Source: Ruminococcaceae bacterium UBA5397
Lineage (GTDB): Bacteria > Bacillota > Clostridia > Oscillospirales > Acutalibacteraceae
Assembly: GCA_002411615.1 (NCBI GenBank)
Contig: DHOF01000114.1
Span: 355-19,678 of the forward strand
Length of the DNA: 19,324 bases
Reading direction: 5' to 3'
Shown here: one piece after another, positions 1-7,336 of the stretch
Layout of the letters: each line of letters begins with the position of its first letter
How positions within the stretch are numbered: the stretch's first letter is position 1
Translations under genes and position numbers: made by a program
Notes under the pieces: model-generated
What the model saw: only the letters and a program-made list of their open reading frames with translations
What the model was told of the DNA's origin: nothing
The model's database searches: none

Positions 1-1
1 T

Positions 2-589
2 TTTATAGGACTGATCCAAAAAGAATATTATAACGGACTTACCTTTCACCGTGTCGTTAAAGACTTTATGATTCAGGGAGGAGATCCAAAAGGAAACGGT
101 ACCGGAGGGGAAAGTCTCTGGGGCGGAACTTTTGAAGATGAGTTCAGTGCAAACCTTGTTAACTTGCGCGGCAGTCTTGCGATGGCCAATAGTGGGGCCA
201 ATACAAACGGAAGCCAATTCTTCATTAATCAGGCAGGCCCAGTTAGTTCCAGTGTGTGGAGCCAATATGAAAGCCTTTACAGCCAATTAAAAACATATGA
301 TAAATCCCAATGGCCGCAGATTGCAGCAACTCAGAAGTATACCATTTTAAATACGGATTCTTTAACCGATACCTATAAAAAGCTTTATGAGAAACAGGGC
401 GGAAATCCGTTATTAGATGGTGCGTATAATGCTTTTACTCCAAAGCGCGGGCATACTGTTTTTGGACAGGTATTTGAGGGAATGGATGTTGTAGATGCGA
501 TTGCGCAGGTAGAAGTAGATAGTGCTACTAATAAGCCGAAGACAGATGTTGTGATTCAAAAAGCCACAGTAGAACCATATGAGGGATAA
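2..589 (+). CDS. Cyclophilin-type peptidyl-prolyl cis-trans isomerase, 5' end missing
   Basis: The frame is open from base 2, so the gene starts before the window. It catalyses cis-trans isomerisation of X-Pro peptide bonds in protein folding. The visible part holds the cyclophilin core [17 protein letters not shown] with the catalytic Arg, then GGTFEDEF, then NGSQFFI, and near the C-terminus [16 protein letters not shown]. About 60 residues rich in Tyr, Gln and Lys sit between the SQFFI strand and the C-terminal strand, longer than in minimal bacterial cyclophilins, so this is a larger variant. Whether the missing N-terminus holds a signal peptide or lipobox cannot be seen; many clostridial homologues are lipoproteins. 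The family is certain, the cell location is not. No clear terminator lies between its stop and the pyrG promoter. Confidence 0.93.
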   Translation, partial: FIGLIQKEYYNGLTFHRVVKDFMIQGGDPKGNGTGGESLWGGTFEDEFSANLVNLRGSLAMANSGANTNGSQFFINQAGPVSSSVWSQYESLYSQLKTYDKSQWPQIAATQKYTILNTDSLTDTYKKLYEKQGGNPLLDGAYNAFTPKRGHTVFGQVFEGMDVVDAIAQVEVDSATNKPKTDVVIQKATVEPYEG

Positions 590-640
590 ACTTTCGATAA
601 TTAGGAAATGATGTTTTTGTCGAAAAATTACTTCTTTACA

Positions 641-670
641 TTGACAAGCCCATTGGTGGAGAGATATAAT
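641..670 (+). promoter_or_regulatory. Sigma-A promoter of pyrG
   Basis: A perfect TTGACA (641-646) is separated by 18 bp from a perfect TATAAT (665-670). Transcription would start near 677, giving a leader of only about 40 nt before the pyrG ATG. The short leader leaves no room for an attenuator, and no G-run is seen at the predicted start, so the CTP-sensing reiterative-transcription control known for Bacillus pyrG is not supported here. Confidence 0.85.
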
Positions 671-717
671 AACTTTAATTGTTTAAAAAAACCAATGGAT
701 TCAGATGGAGGGAAATC

Positions 718-2337
718 ATGGCTGCAAAATTCATTTTTGTCACTGGCGGTGTGGTGTCCGGGTTGGGAAAAGGCATCACGGCGGCGTCTTTAGGGCGCCT
801 GTTAAAGGCACGAGGTCTGCGGGTTACGATGCAGAAATTTGATCCTTATCTCAATGTGGACCCCGGGACGATGAATCCTTTTCAGCATGGAGAAGTCTTT
901 GTAACGGATGACGGCGCTGAAACCGACTTGGATTTGGGACATTATGAACGTTTTATCGATGAAAATCTTAGCCAGAACAGCAATGTTACTTCCGGGCGAG
1001 TTTATTGGAATGTAATCCAGAATGAGCGCAATGGTGATTACGGCGGCGGCACGGTTCAGGTGATCCCGCATATTACCAATGAAATCAAGGCGAGAATTGC
1101 AGCCGGCAAAGAAAATGTGGATGTTGCCATTATAGAAGTCGGCGGTACGGTCGGCGATATTGAAAGTCAGCCTTTTTTGGAGGCTATTCGTCAATTTGCG
1201 ACGGAAGTAGGCCGTCAGAACTGTCTGTTTATTCATGTCACGCTGGTGCCATATCTTGCCTGCTCGGACGAGCATAAATCCAAACCGACTCAGCACAGTG
1301 TAAAAGAGCTTCTGTCAATCGGAATTCAGCCGGATATTATTGTTCTGCGTTCTGACCGGAAAATTGAGCAGGAAGTCAAAGATAAGATCGCTCTGTTCTG
1401 TAATGTTCAGAAAGAATGCGTAATCGAGAACTTGGATCTTCCCAGTCTCTATCAGGTGCCGCTGGCGCTCCATGAAGAAAAGCTGGACGATATTGTCTGC
1501 AAACGCTTTAGCTTAGATACTCATGGGCCGGAACTTGCCGATTGGATCTCCATGGTGGATACGGTGACATCTCTTAAAGAGAGTGTGAATATTGCACTGG
1601 TAGGCAAATATGTAGGACTGCATGATGCCTATTTGAGTGTGGCCGAATCGTTGGCACACGGTGGCTTCGGAAATAAAGTAAAGGTCAATATTAATTGGAT
1701 CGATTCTGAGACCATTACAGAGGAGAATGTCACACAGGTATTAAAGGGCATGGATGGGCTTTTAATTCCTGGTGGCTTCGGACAGCGCGGAATTGAGGGC
1801 ATGATTATTGCAATTCAATATGCGCGTGAGAATAAAGTGCCATTCCTCGGAATCTGCCTTGGAATGCAGCTGGCAATTATTGAATATGCACGCCATGTCA
1901 TGGGACTTTCTGATGCCAATTCTGCGGAATTTGATCCTCAGAGCACCAACCATGTCATTGACCTGATGCCGGAGCAGAAGGATGTTGTTCAGCTTGGCGG
2001 AACCATGCGCCTCGGAAAATATCCCTGCAAGCTTTTGCCCGGTACCATGGCGAGCGAGCTCTATGACGGACAGTCTTTAATTTCTGAACGTCATCGTCAT
2101 CGTTATGAAGTCAATAATGACTATCGTGAAGATATGGAGAAGCATGGCATGATTCTTTGTGGAAGAAGCCCTGACAATCATATCGTAGAAATGATGGAGC
2201 TGCCTAGAGATCAGCATCCTTATTATATTGGAGCTCAGTTCCACCCTGAGTTTAAATCTCGTCCAAATCGTCCGCATCCATTATTCCAAGGTTTGATTAA
2301 AGCAGCAAAAGAACATCATATGGCTGCTCAAAAATAA
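718..2337 (+). CDS. pyrG: CTP synthase
   Basis: CTP synthase makes CTP from UTP using ATP and glutamine, the last step of pyrimidine nucleotide synthesis, in the cytoplasm. The 539-residue product has the full two-domain layout. The N-terminal synthetase domain begins [15 protein letters not shown] (P-loop) and contains [20 protein letters not shown]. The C-terminal class I glutamine amidotransferase domain has the nucleophile Cys380 in GICLGMQ and His509/Glu511 in QFHPEF. The ATG at 718 is chosen because GGAGGG (707-712) lies just upstream and because an upstream TTG at 679 would fall almost at the transcription start. Length fits the family (about 535-545). The gene stands alone between its own promoter and terminator. 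Confidence 0.98.
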   Translation: MAAKFIFVTGGVVSGLGKGITAASLGRLLKARGLRVTMQKFDPYLNVDPGTMNPFQHGEVFVTDDGAETDLDLGHYERFIDENLSQNSNVTSGRVYWNVIQNERNGDYGGGTVQVIPHITNEIKARIAAGKENVDVAIIEVGGTVGDIESQPFLEAIRQFATEVGRQNCLFIHVTLVPYLACSDEHKSKPTQHSVKELLSIGIQPDIIVLRSDRKIEQEVKDKIALFCNVQKECVIENLDLPSLYQVPLALHEEKLDDIVCKRFSLDTHGPELADWISMVDTVTSLKESVNIALVGKYVGLHDAYLSVAESLAHGGFGNKVKVNINWIDSETITEENVTQVLKGMDGLLIPGGFGQRGIEGMIIAIQYARENKVPFLGICLGMQLAIIEYARHVMGLSDANSAEFDPQSTNHVIDLMPEQKDVVQLGGTMRLGKYPCKLLPGTMASELYDGQSLISERHRHRYEVNNDYREDMEKHGMILCGRSPDNHIVEMMELPRDQHPYYIGAQFHPEFKSRPNRPHPLFQGLIKAAKEHHMAAQK

Positions 2338-2340
2338 AAT

Positions 2341-2383
2341 AAAAAGCCACCTGAAAGATTTTAGCCTTTCAGGTGGCTTTTTT
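2341..2383 (+). terminator. Intrinsic terminator of pyrG
   Basis: A 17-bp perfect stem starts 3 nt after the pyrG stop: AAAAAGCCACCTGAAAG (2341-2357) pairs with CTTTCAGGTGGCTTTTT (2366-2382) around an 8-nt loop, and ends in a run of Ts. The A-tract on the left arm also makes it a possible terminator for the opposing minus-strand operon. Confidence 0.9.
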
Positions 2384-2424
2384 AAACCAAAGAAGTTTTT
2401 AATCATTTTATCAAAAGAATATGA

Positions 2425-2478
2425 AACGGGCAGAAACTCTAAAAGCTTTTGAAAGCAAGTTTAGAATTTCTGCCCGTT
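2425..2478 (-). terminator. Hairpin terminator between convergent operons
   Basis: The 19-nt arms 2425-2443 and 2460-2478 pair with one mismatch around a 16-nt loop. The hairpin lies 22 nt beyond the stop of the minus-strand DUF2207 gene. Read on the minus strand the stem is followed by a broken T-rich stretch; on the plus strand by GTTGTTTTT. It probably ends the minus-strand operon and backs up the pyrG terminator. Confidence 0.65.
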
Positions 2479-2499
2479 GTTGTTTTTACGGAAGAATGA

Positions 2500-4461
2500 T
2501 TATCGGCAGCCGCCGCCACCGCCGCCAAAGCCGCCGCCGCCAAAGCCGCCAAAGGAACTTCCGCCGCCAAAACCAGAGCCGGTAGAAGAACTAATAGAGG
2601 GGTGTGCGAGACGTGTTGCAGCCTGTGTGATTTGATTCATCGAACTGGAGAACTGTTCTCCAAAATCGTAGTTGTGATGATAGAAATTTCCGTACCAGAA
2701 ATAGGCGTACATCCAATTTCCACTTTGATAATCAGCAGTATTGAGCTGAGGATAAACCATTTTAAGTTGTTTTGCCACTCTCTTGGAAATTCCCATCATA
2801 GTAGCATAAACAAGATATTCTTCCCAAAGCGCCAACTGCGGGACTTCATATTCCTTCAGATTGGAGAAATCAAGCATGTATTTTTTAAGTCCATGCCATT
2901 GATCCCATTCCGTTTGGCCTGCTTTGGTAAGTCTCGGCTTTTTAGCGGAGCAACCGATCGTGAGAATGATTCCGCCAATCAGCATGCCCAGCGGCAGATA
3001 GACCATCGTCAAATCGATTCCCAAAAGGACCCCAAAGAGAACGACGCCCAAAATAGCCACTATAGAGGCGATCGCTATGAAAACTTTAACCGCCCTTGGA
3101 CGTTTTTCATACCAATCAGCTCCGGTATGCTCACGCTCTGCCATCACCCAAAATCTGGAGATTAAAGAGTCAACAGAGACATACTGCTTTTTAGCATATT
3201 GCTTAAATTCATTCATGGAAAAAGAACCATTATAATGCTCTGCCACATTGCTGAATAATTTCTGAAAAATGGATTCGCTTTCAGTTGGGTTTTCGTGAGC
3301 ATGATTGTCTGTCATTGAAATGCGGAATTCCTTCTCCTTTTGATCCGGAGTGAGGTTAACATAACCTTTGCGCGCAAGGCTCAGGAGAGTAGCACTGTAG
3401 ACTCTGCCTTTTTGCTCTTGCGTCAGATCTGCACCGCCGTCATAATAGTAGAACAGCTTGGCAATCCCGCCTGGAGAAGCTTCTTTTGAAATTTCCCGAT
3501 AATATTCAGGAGAATTGAGTTGATAAGGCGTAAAGTATTTTTTACGAACATAAATCGTCAAAAAGATTGCCAGTACTAAAAACAAAGCGCCGCCAATCGC
3601 ATCAATATATCCGAGCCGTTTTTGTGTTTCTTGGTGCGCGATTGCTTTGTCAACTACCGCTTGTTCCTCTGCAGCAATTTCAGATTCTTTCGCCTCGTTT
3701 ATTTGTTTTGGCGATCCTGAAAACAGGGTTGCAGGAGCAAGCATTCGTACGGCGACCTGTGTTTCTTTCGGAATATTTTCCAGAGAAAATGTGATTCCAG
3801 TACCGTCCGGAAGGACCTTCCAAGAACCGGAGGCAGTACTGTGAAGCCATGCGCGGATCTGAGTGTTCGGATCAGAGACTGCCTGAGGCAGTCGAATGGT
3901 TCCGGTCAGTTTCGTAATTGGAAACGAAAATTTATCCGGTACAAATGTGTCAAAAATTTCTCCGACATCCTGATAAACGTTCATTACATTGTGAATCGTG
4001 TAGGAAAATGTGAAAGTGCGGTTGCCAGAAGTAAATTTTGGGGCGAACCAACCAATTTCAATCTGATCACCGGATTTGTGCAGATAACAGGAGTTTTGCG
4101 GCCCTGTTACATTGTCAGGGTTAATGTCACCGATGTTCTGGTATTTAATCCCGCTGTCCTCATCAACTACACTATTTAGCGTGATTGAATCAGCAGAGAT
4201 GCCATTGCTGCCGGTCATATCAAATGTCCGGTAAAAATTGGAGTACGCTTTGCTGCGCTCTGTTACATTGAGCGCCCACGTTTCTGTAACAAGAAGATCT
4301 CCATTTGATTGTGCCTGCGCATCAATCGTCATCTGCGTAACGGTTTGGCTGCCGCTGCTTGCAGAGGCGGAAATCGTGCTGCCCCAAAACAAAGAACAAA
4401 TGAGACTAAAGAGTAAAAGGCTGAGAAGAGAAATTTTTGAAAATTTTCTTTTCATTTTCAT
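2500..4461 (-). CDS. DUF2207 family membrane protein with glycine-rich tail
   Basis: A 653-residue protein with a Sec-type signal peptide (residues 1 to about 35, basic start, hydrophobic LLSLLLFSLICSLFW core, SASA end). An extracytoplasmic beta-rich DUF2207 domain of about 250 residues follows, then a membrane segment near residues 286-306 and a cytoplasmic region. A second pair of hydrophobic segments lies near 455-505. The tail is FGGFGGGGFGGGGGG-rich and ends in Cys-Arg. This is the usual layout of the family, whose biochemical role is unknown. The start is fixed by AGGTGA (4471-4476) and by the lemA stop, one base upstream (TAA-C-ATG), which suggests translational coupling. LemA and DUF2207 genes are often neighbours, so a joint envelope function is likely but unproven. 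Confidence 0.9.
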   Translation of the reverse strand: MKMKRKFSKISLLSLLLFSLICSLFWGSTISASASSGSQTVTQMTIDAQAQSNGDLLVTETWALNVTERSKAYSNFYRTFDMTGSNGISADSITLNSVVDEDSGIKYQNIGDINPDNVTGPQNSCYLHKSGDQIEIGWFAPKFTSGNRTFTFSYTIHNVMNVYQDVGEIFDTFVPDKFSFPITKLTGTIRLPQAVSDPNTQIRAWLHSTASGSWKVLPDGTGITFSLENIPKETQVAVRMLAPATLFSGSPKQINEAKESEIAAEEQAVVDKAIAHQETQKRLGYIDAIGGALFLVLAIFLTIYVRKKYFTPYQLNSPEYYREISKEASPGGIAKLFYYYDGGADLTQEQKGRVYSATLLSLARKGYVNLTPDQKEKEFRISMTDNHAHENPTESESIFQKLFSNVAEHYNGSFSMNEFKQYAKKQYVSVDSLISRFWVMAEREHTGADWYEKRPRAVKVFIAIASIVAILGVVLFGVLLGIDLTMVYLPLGMLIGGIILTIGCSAKKPRLTKAGQTEWDQWHGLKKYMLDFSNLKEYEVPQLALWEEYLVYATMMGISKRVAKQLKMVYPQLNTADYQSGNWMYAYFWYGNFYHHNYDFGEQFSSSMNQITQAATRLAHPSISSSTGSGFGGGSSFGGFGGGGFGGGGGGCR

Positions 4462-4462
4462 G

Positions 4463-5011
4463 TTAAAATTTCACCTGCGGTGTTTCACGCTCTTCATCTG
4501 AAACTTCATAATACGGACGGGAATGGAAATGGAAAATAGAAGCAATCAAATTGCTGGGGAATTGTATGGTGAATTCGTTATAGCGCATGACCGTATCATT
4601 ATAGAACTGGCGTGAAATTGCAATCTTGCTTTCAATATCTTCGAGCTGTTTTTGAAGGGAAAGAAAATTCTGGTTTGCTTTGAGATCCGGATATTGTTCT
4701 GCGGTAGCAAACAGATTAACGATTGCATGGGAAAGTTGATTGTTTGCATCCATCAGTTCCTGTGGATTTTTGGCGCTGCCGGCAGCGGCACGCCATTTTA
4801 CGACTTCTTCCAAAGTCCCTTTTTCGTGAGTGGCATAGCCTTTTACGGTTTCTACCAGGTTGGGGATCAGATCAAATCGCTTTTTTAGTTGAACATCGAC
4901 CTGGCTCCAGCCATTGTCTACTCGGACATTTAATTTTACGAGACGGTTGTATGTTCCTGCGAACCAAAAAATCAGGATCAGAATGATAACGCCAATAATA
5001 ATCCAATACAT
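4463..5011 (-). CDS. lemA: LemA family protein
   Basis: A 182-residue protein with one N-terminal membrane segment (IIIGVIILILIFWFAG) followed by the LemA helical domain. Family motifs include YNRLVKL, then VDNGWSQVDVQLKKRFDLIP and NLVETVKGYATHE, then YPDLKANQNF, and a C-terminal YNDTVMRYNEF. LemA proteins are membrane-attached helical bundles with the bulk of the chain outside the membrane; their precise function is not established. A strong AGGAGG (5019-5024) sits 7 nt before the ATG. The gene follows rex after 36 nt and precedes the DUF2207 gene with a single intervening base, so the three probably share one mRNA. Confidence 0.95.
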   Translation of the reverse strand: MYWIIIGVIILILIFWFAGTYNRLVKLNVRVDNGWSQVDVQLKKRFDLIPNLVETVKGYATHEKGTLEEVVKWRAAAGSAKNPQELMDANNQLSHAIVNLFATAEQYPDLKANQNFLSLQKQLEDIESKIAISRQFYNDTVMRYNEFTIQFPSNLIASIFHFHSRPYYEVSDEERETPQVKF

Positions 5012-5047
5012 AGAGATTCCTCCTTTTTAATGAAAAATCGGACAGGC

Positions 5048-5677
5048 TTAGTTGGACATTCGATAGCAGAGAGTCATCAGGCTATCATTTAAATGAACAT
5101 TTTCCACCACAACATCCGGATAGCGCATTGCAATATCGTAATGGCTGAAGTTCCAAAAATTGTGGATTCCAACTTTGTAAAGATAGTCTACATTTTTCTG
5201 GGCACAACCACGGGGGATACAGAGGACGGCTACATCAGGATGTTCTTCCTGATAAAAGCTTTCAAAAGTTTCTGTCATACGGATTGGAAGACCGTCGGCG
5301 ATTTTTCCAACCTTCAGGGGATCATTGTCAAAAATCCCAACCAGCTGAAATCCCATTGCTTCAAAAGACATATGGCTGGCGATGGCCCTGCCAAGATTCC
5401 CGGCACCGAAGAGAACCGCTTTATAGCAGTGGTCAAGACCTAGAATCTGGCGGATTTCAGAGCAGAGCTGATCTACCATATATCCATAACCTTGCTGGCC
5501 AAATCCACCGAAGCAGTTCAGATCCTGACGAATCTGACTGGCGGTGAGTCCCAGACGCTTTGATAATTCCGTCGAAGAAATCCGGGTAGCACCCTCTTTT
5601 TGCAGTTGGCGCAGAAAACGGTAGTAACGCGGTAGGCGCCGAATCACCGACATTGATACATTTTCACGTTTCGGCAT
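5048..5677 (-). CDS. rex: Redox-sensing transcriptional repressor Rex
   Basis: Rex represses fermentation and NADH-oxidation genes while NADH is low and leaves DNA when NADH binds. The 209-residue product has the N-terminal winged helix (RRLPRYYRFLRQL, then STELSKRLGLTASQIRQDL and CFGGFGQQGYGY) and a Rossmann fold with the dinucleotide motif GAGNLG at residues 91-96. The C-terminal part contains NFWNFSHYDI and the swapped dimer helix. The ATG at 5677 is chosen over an in-frame start 39 bases upstream because AGGAGG (5689-5694) precedes it and the protein then begins like known Rex proteins. It heads an operon with lemA and a DUF2207 gene. No good promoter is visible just upstream; the nearest strong minus-strand promoter is at 6366-6394 and carries a Rex operator, which fits autoregulation. 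Confidence 0.96.
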   Translation of the reverse strand: MPKRENVSMSVIRRLPRYYRFLRQLQKEGATRISSTELSKRLGLTASQIRQDLNCFGGFGQQGYGYMVDQLCSEIRQILGLDHCYKAVLFGAGNLGRAIASHMSFEAMGFQLVGIFDNDPLKVGKIADGLPIRMTETFESFYQEEHPDVAVLCIPRGCAQKNVDYLYKVGIHNFWNFSHYDIAMRYPDVVVENVHLNDSLMTLCYRMSN

Positions 5678-5947
5678 GAGCTTTATTTCCTCCTTGCAAC
5701 AATCGTTGCTAAACATTTTTGTGTTTTCCCGAAGAATTTCATTGTATGATTCTGTACTTTTTGGACAGTGTTTAAAGGAAATCTCCGGTCAATATTTTCT
5801 TCCAATTCTAATTAGGAACACCTTTTTTAAGTTTCGATCCCAAAAGATGGCGGGAGCAAAATTGGAATAGTTTTGTTCTCCTTTTTAATTTATTAAAAGA
5901 GCGCTGAATAGTATCATTTTTTGGAGTGTGTTCCGATCCTGAGCTTC

Positions 5948-5967
5948 ATGGATTTTTAAAAATTCAT
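5948..5967. repeat. AT-rich 20-bp near-perfect palindrome
   Basis: ATGGATTTTTAAAAATTCAT is its own reverse complement except for one symmetric mismatch pair. It lies within the presumed rex leader. It may be an operator or may be chance in AT-rich DNA; nothing links it to a known regulator. Confidence 0.35.
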
Positions 5968-6115
5968 CGCTCTAATTCTTAGCGTCTTTTGCCGCAAATA
6001 TAGAAAACACAGAATGCTTTTTTGGAGGAACACTATCTGTCAGTTTGCCCATTTAGAAGGATTTCTATTTTTGAATCCAGGCTAAAAAGTTGAGAGCAAA
6101 ACGGCAAAATTTAAA

Positions 6116-6234
6116 AAAGCATCTAAAATGGTTTTCCCTTTGGGCGGGGACGAATATTCGCGCTGCAAAAATTTTTATTTTTTTAAGTGATCTTTTAGTG
6201 TAGTGCCACCGAAGAGACCGGAAAACCATGCTTT
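6116..6234 (-). terminator. Long-range stem with T-run, possible terminator or structured RNA
   Basis: On the minus-strand RNA, AAAGCATGGTTTTCC (6234-6220) can pair with GGAAAACC (6137-6130) and ATGCTTT (6122-6116), with a 7-nt bulge on the 3' side. The 3' arm runs into TTTTTT. The 82-nt loop contains the small ORF's stop codon. This could end a short transcript of about 245 nt from the Rex-controlled promoter, or could be a fold in a longer rex leader. The large loop makes it an unusual terminator. Confidence 0.35.
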
Positions 6235-6309
6235 GAATTGACTTTTGCTGGTTATCCAGCCATCAAAAATAAGATGATCCTTTCTGCAAGGGAATCCTCT
6301 CTCTGTAAT
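6175..6309 (-). CDS. Candidate small protein, non-ATG start, function unknown
   Basis: A perfect AGGAGGTGA (6320-6312) lies about 45 nt after the predicted start of the minus-strand transcript. The core AGGAGG is followed after 5 nt by an ATT codon that opens a frame of 44 codons to TAA. A GTG at 6315 in the same frame would give 46 residues but overlaps the Shine-Dalgarno sequence. The product reads ITERGFPCRKDHLIFDGW, then ITSKSQFKAWFSGLFGG and TTLKDHLKK: basic, with aromatic residues and one Cys. I do not recognise it. ATT starts are rare (infC is the classic case), so the frame could also be chance, or the Shine-Dalgarno sequence could be part of an RNA fold (CACC-AGGA-GGTG). The promoter position and ribosome site are the main support. 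Confidence 0.33.
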   Translation of the reverse strand: MTERGFPCRKDHLIFDGWITSKSQFKAWFSGLFGGTTLKDHLKK

Positions 6310-6365
6310 ATTCACCTCCTGGTGTTTCGACAGAATAGACCCCTTTACTTTATTTATAATAACAT

Positions 6366-6394
6366 ATTATCTAATAAATTTATGCAGTTGTCAA
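6366..6394 (-). promoter_or_regulatory. Minus-strand sigma-A promoter toward small ORF and rex
   Basis: Read on the minus strand, TTGACA (6394-6389) is followed after exactly 17 bp by GATAAT (6371-6366), one mismatch from consensus. Transcription would start near 6359. It is the only strong minus-strand promoter found between tepA and rex. Confidence 0.72.
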
Positions 6395-6405
6395 TCAATT
6401 AACAC
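6388..6405. promoter_or_regulatory. Predicted Rex operator
   Basis: TTGTCAATCAATTAACAC matches the clostridial Rex consensus TTGTTAA-N4-TTAACAA at 12 of 14 specified positions. It covers the -35 box of the minus-strand promoter, where a bound repressor would block RNA polymerase. The rex gene itself is the next conventional gene on that strand, so autoregulation by NADH/NAD+ is the simplest reading. The match was made by eye. Confidence 0.68.
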
Positions 6406-6443
6406 CGAGAAAACAATGAAAAAAGGAAACTCTTTTCCTTCTC

Positions 6444-6472
6444 TTGCACAGAGCGGGAGGGAATGTTATAAT
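6444..6472 (+). promoter_or_regulatory. Sigma-A promoter of the tepA-uppP-spoIIIE group
   Basis: TTGCAC (6444-6449), a 17-bp spacer and a perfect TATAAT (6467-6472). The predicted start near 6479 leaves a leader of about 75 nt before the tepA TTG. It is divergent from the Rex-controlled promoter, with the operator about 40 bp upstream of this -35 box. Confidence 0.75.
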
Positions 6473-6554
6473 AAAGCGATTCCTATAAGATCATTTGTTT
6501 TTTGAATGGGTCGGTTTTTTTAGGGCAGACTATCAGCTGGGAGGCGAATCTGTC

Positions 6555-7301
6555 TTGAAAAATAAAAGGCCTTATGCGTTAATGGATACGGATTCTCCAG
6601 AAAAAGAAGAGGACGAAGAACGTCGGGATGAGATCAGCGAAAGCGGAAGTGTTACGGCGGGAAAACCGGGGCATCGAATCCATTGCCTGACCATTATCGG
6701 TCAGATTGAAGGACATTTTATCTTAGGAAGTCAAAATAAAACCACAAAATACGAGCATGTGATCCCGCAGTTGGTCGCAATCGAGGAAGCACCGGATATA
6801 GACGGTCTGCTGATTATTCTCAATACCGTCGGCGGAGATGTGGAGGCTGGGCTTGCACTGGCTGAACTGGTTTCTGGAATGAAAAAGCCAACGGTGAGCT
6901 TGGTACTTGGCGGGGGACATTCTATTGGGGTTCCATTGGCAGTCGCTGCAAAGCATAGCTTTATTGCGCCAAGCGCTACCATGACGATTCATCCGGTTCG
7001 CATGAACGGCACATTGCTCGGAGTACCGCAGACATTGGAATATTTTCAGCGTATGCAGGAGAGAATTACACATTTTGTGGTGGAGAACAGCAAGATTACT
7101 GAAAAGCGTTTTACGGAACTCTCAATGAATACGGAAGAACTGGTTATGGATGTAGGGACCATTTTAGACGGTCCCGATGCGGTACGAGAGGGGTTAATCG
7201 ATTCTCTTGGAAACTTATCGGACGCGTTGGACTGTCTTTATGGGATGATCGACAAGAGACGAAAAAAGACCATTAGACCAAGAAATAAAGAAAAAAAATG
7301 A
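6555..7301 (+). CDS. tepA: ClpP-like serine protease, TepA (YmfB) family
   Basis: A 248-residue member of the ClpP/crotonase-fold proteases. It begins with an acidic, charged leader of about 40 residues, then the ClpP-like fold. Ser123 in [11 protein letters not shown] aligns with the ClpP nucleophile and His146 in [11 protein letters not shown] with the catalytic His; an Asp in the [12 protein letters not shown] segment may complete the triad. The motif [16 protein letters not shown] matches the TepA C-terminus. The TTG at 6555 is chosen because GGGAGG (6539-6544) lies 10 nt upstream. In Bacillus, tepA lies beside spoIIIE, the same neighbourhood as here, which supports the assignment over a housekeeping ClpP. 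TepA has been linked to protein translocation and spore function; its substrate here is unknown. Confidence 0.88.
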   Translation: MKNKRPYALMDTDSPEKEEDEERRDEISESGSVTAGKPGHRIHCLTIIGQIEGHFILGSQNKTTKYEHVIPQLVAIEEAPDIDGLLIILNTVGGDVEAGLALAELVSGMKKPTVSLVLGGGHSIGVPLAVAAKHSFIAPSATMTIHPVRMNGTLLGVPQTLEYFQRMQERITHFVVENSKITEKRFTELSMNTEELVMDVGTILDGPDAVREGLIDSLGNLSDALDCLYGMIDKRRKKTIRPRNKEKK

Positions 7302-7336
7302 GGCGTTTTTACGCCTTACATAAGTGGAGGTAACTT

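Larger units (their letters stand above)
5678..6494. other. Long intergenic region upstream of rex and tepA
   Basis: About 800 bases with no conventional gene. From 5700 to 6110 it is AT-rich; I find no open frame of note, no tRNA-like fold and no convincing sigma-A promoter toward rex. From 6116 to 6405 it holds, on the minus strand, a promoter with a Rex operator, a perfect Shine-Dalgarno sequence with a small open frame, a tight GCTGG/CCAGC hairpin (6247-6260), and a long-range stem ending in a T-run. The tepA promoter lies at 6444-6472 on the plus strand. The AAGGAAA/TTTCCTT inverted repeat at 6423-6440 just upstream of that -35 box could be a protein site. Confidence 0.6.

Noticed and set aside
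590..640. Terminator after the cyclophilin gene
   Set aside because: CTTTCGA and TCGAAAA can pair over a long loop, but no T-run follows the stem.
679..717. Earlier in-frame TTG start for CTP synthase
   Set aside because: It lies 9 bases after the -10 box, near the transcription start, with no ribosome site; the ATG at 718 has GGAGGG and starts the protein at the conserved N-terminus.
671..717. Attenuator or reiterative-transcription control of pyrG
   Set aside because: The leader is about 40 nt, has no hairpin with a T-run, and no G-run at the predicted start.
5705..5722. Second Rex site just upstream of rex
   Set aside because: TTGCTAAACATTTTTGTG has one fair half-site only; the other half does not match TTAACAA.
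5741..5746. rex-proximal promoter (minus-strand TACAAT)
   Set aside because: No -35 box resembling TTGACA is found at 16-18 bp spacing.
6112..6359. 6S RNA or another known housekeeping RNA
   Set aside because: The 5' and 3' ends do not pair into a long rod and no conserved core of 6S, tmRNA, RNase P or SRP RNA is visible.
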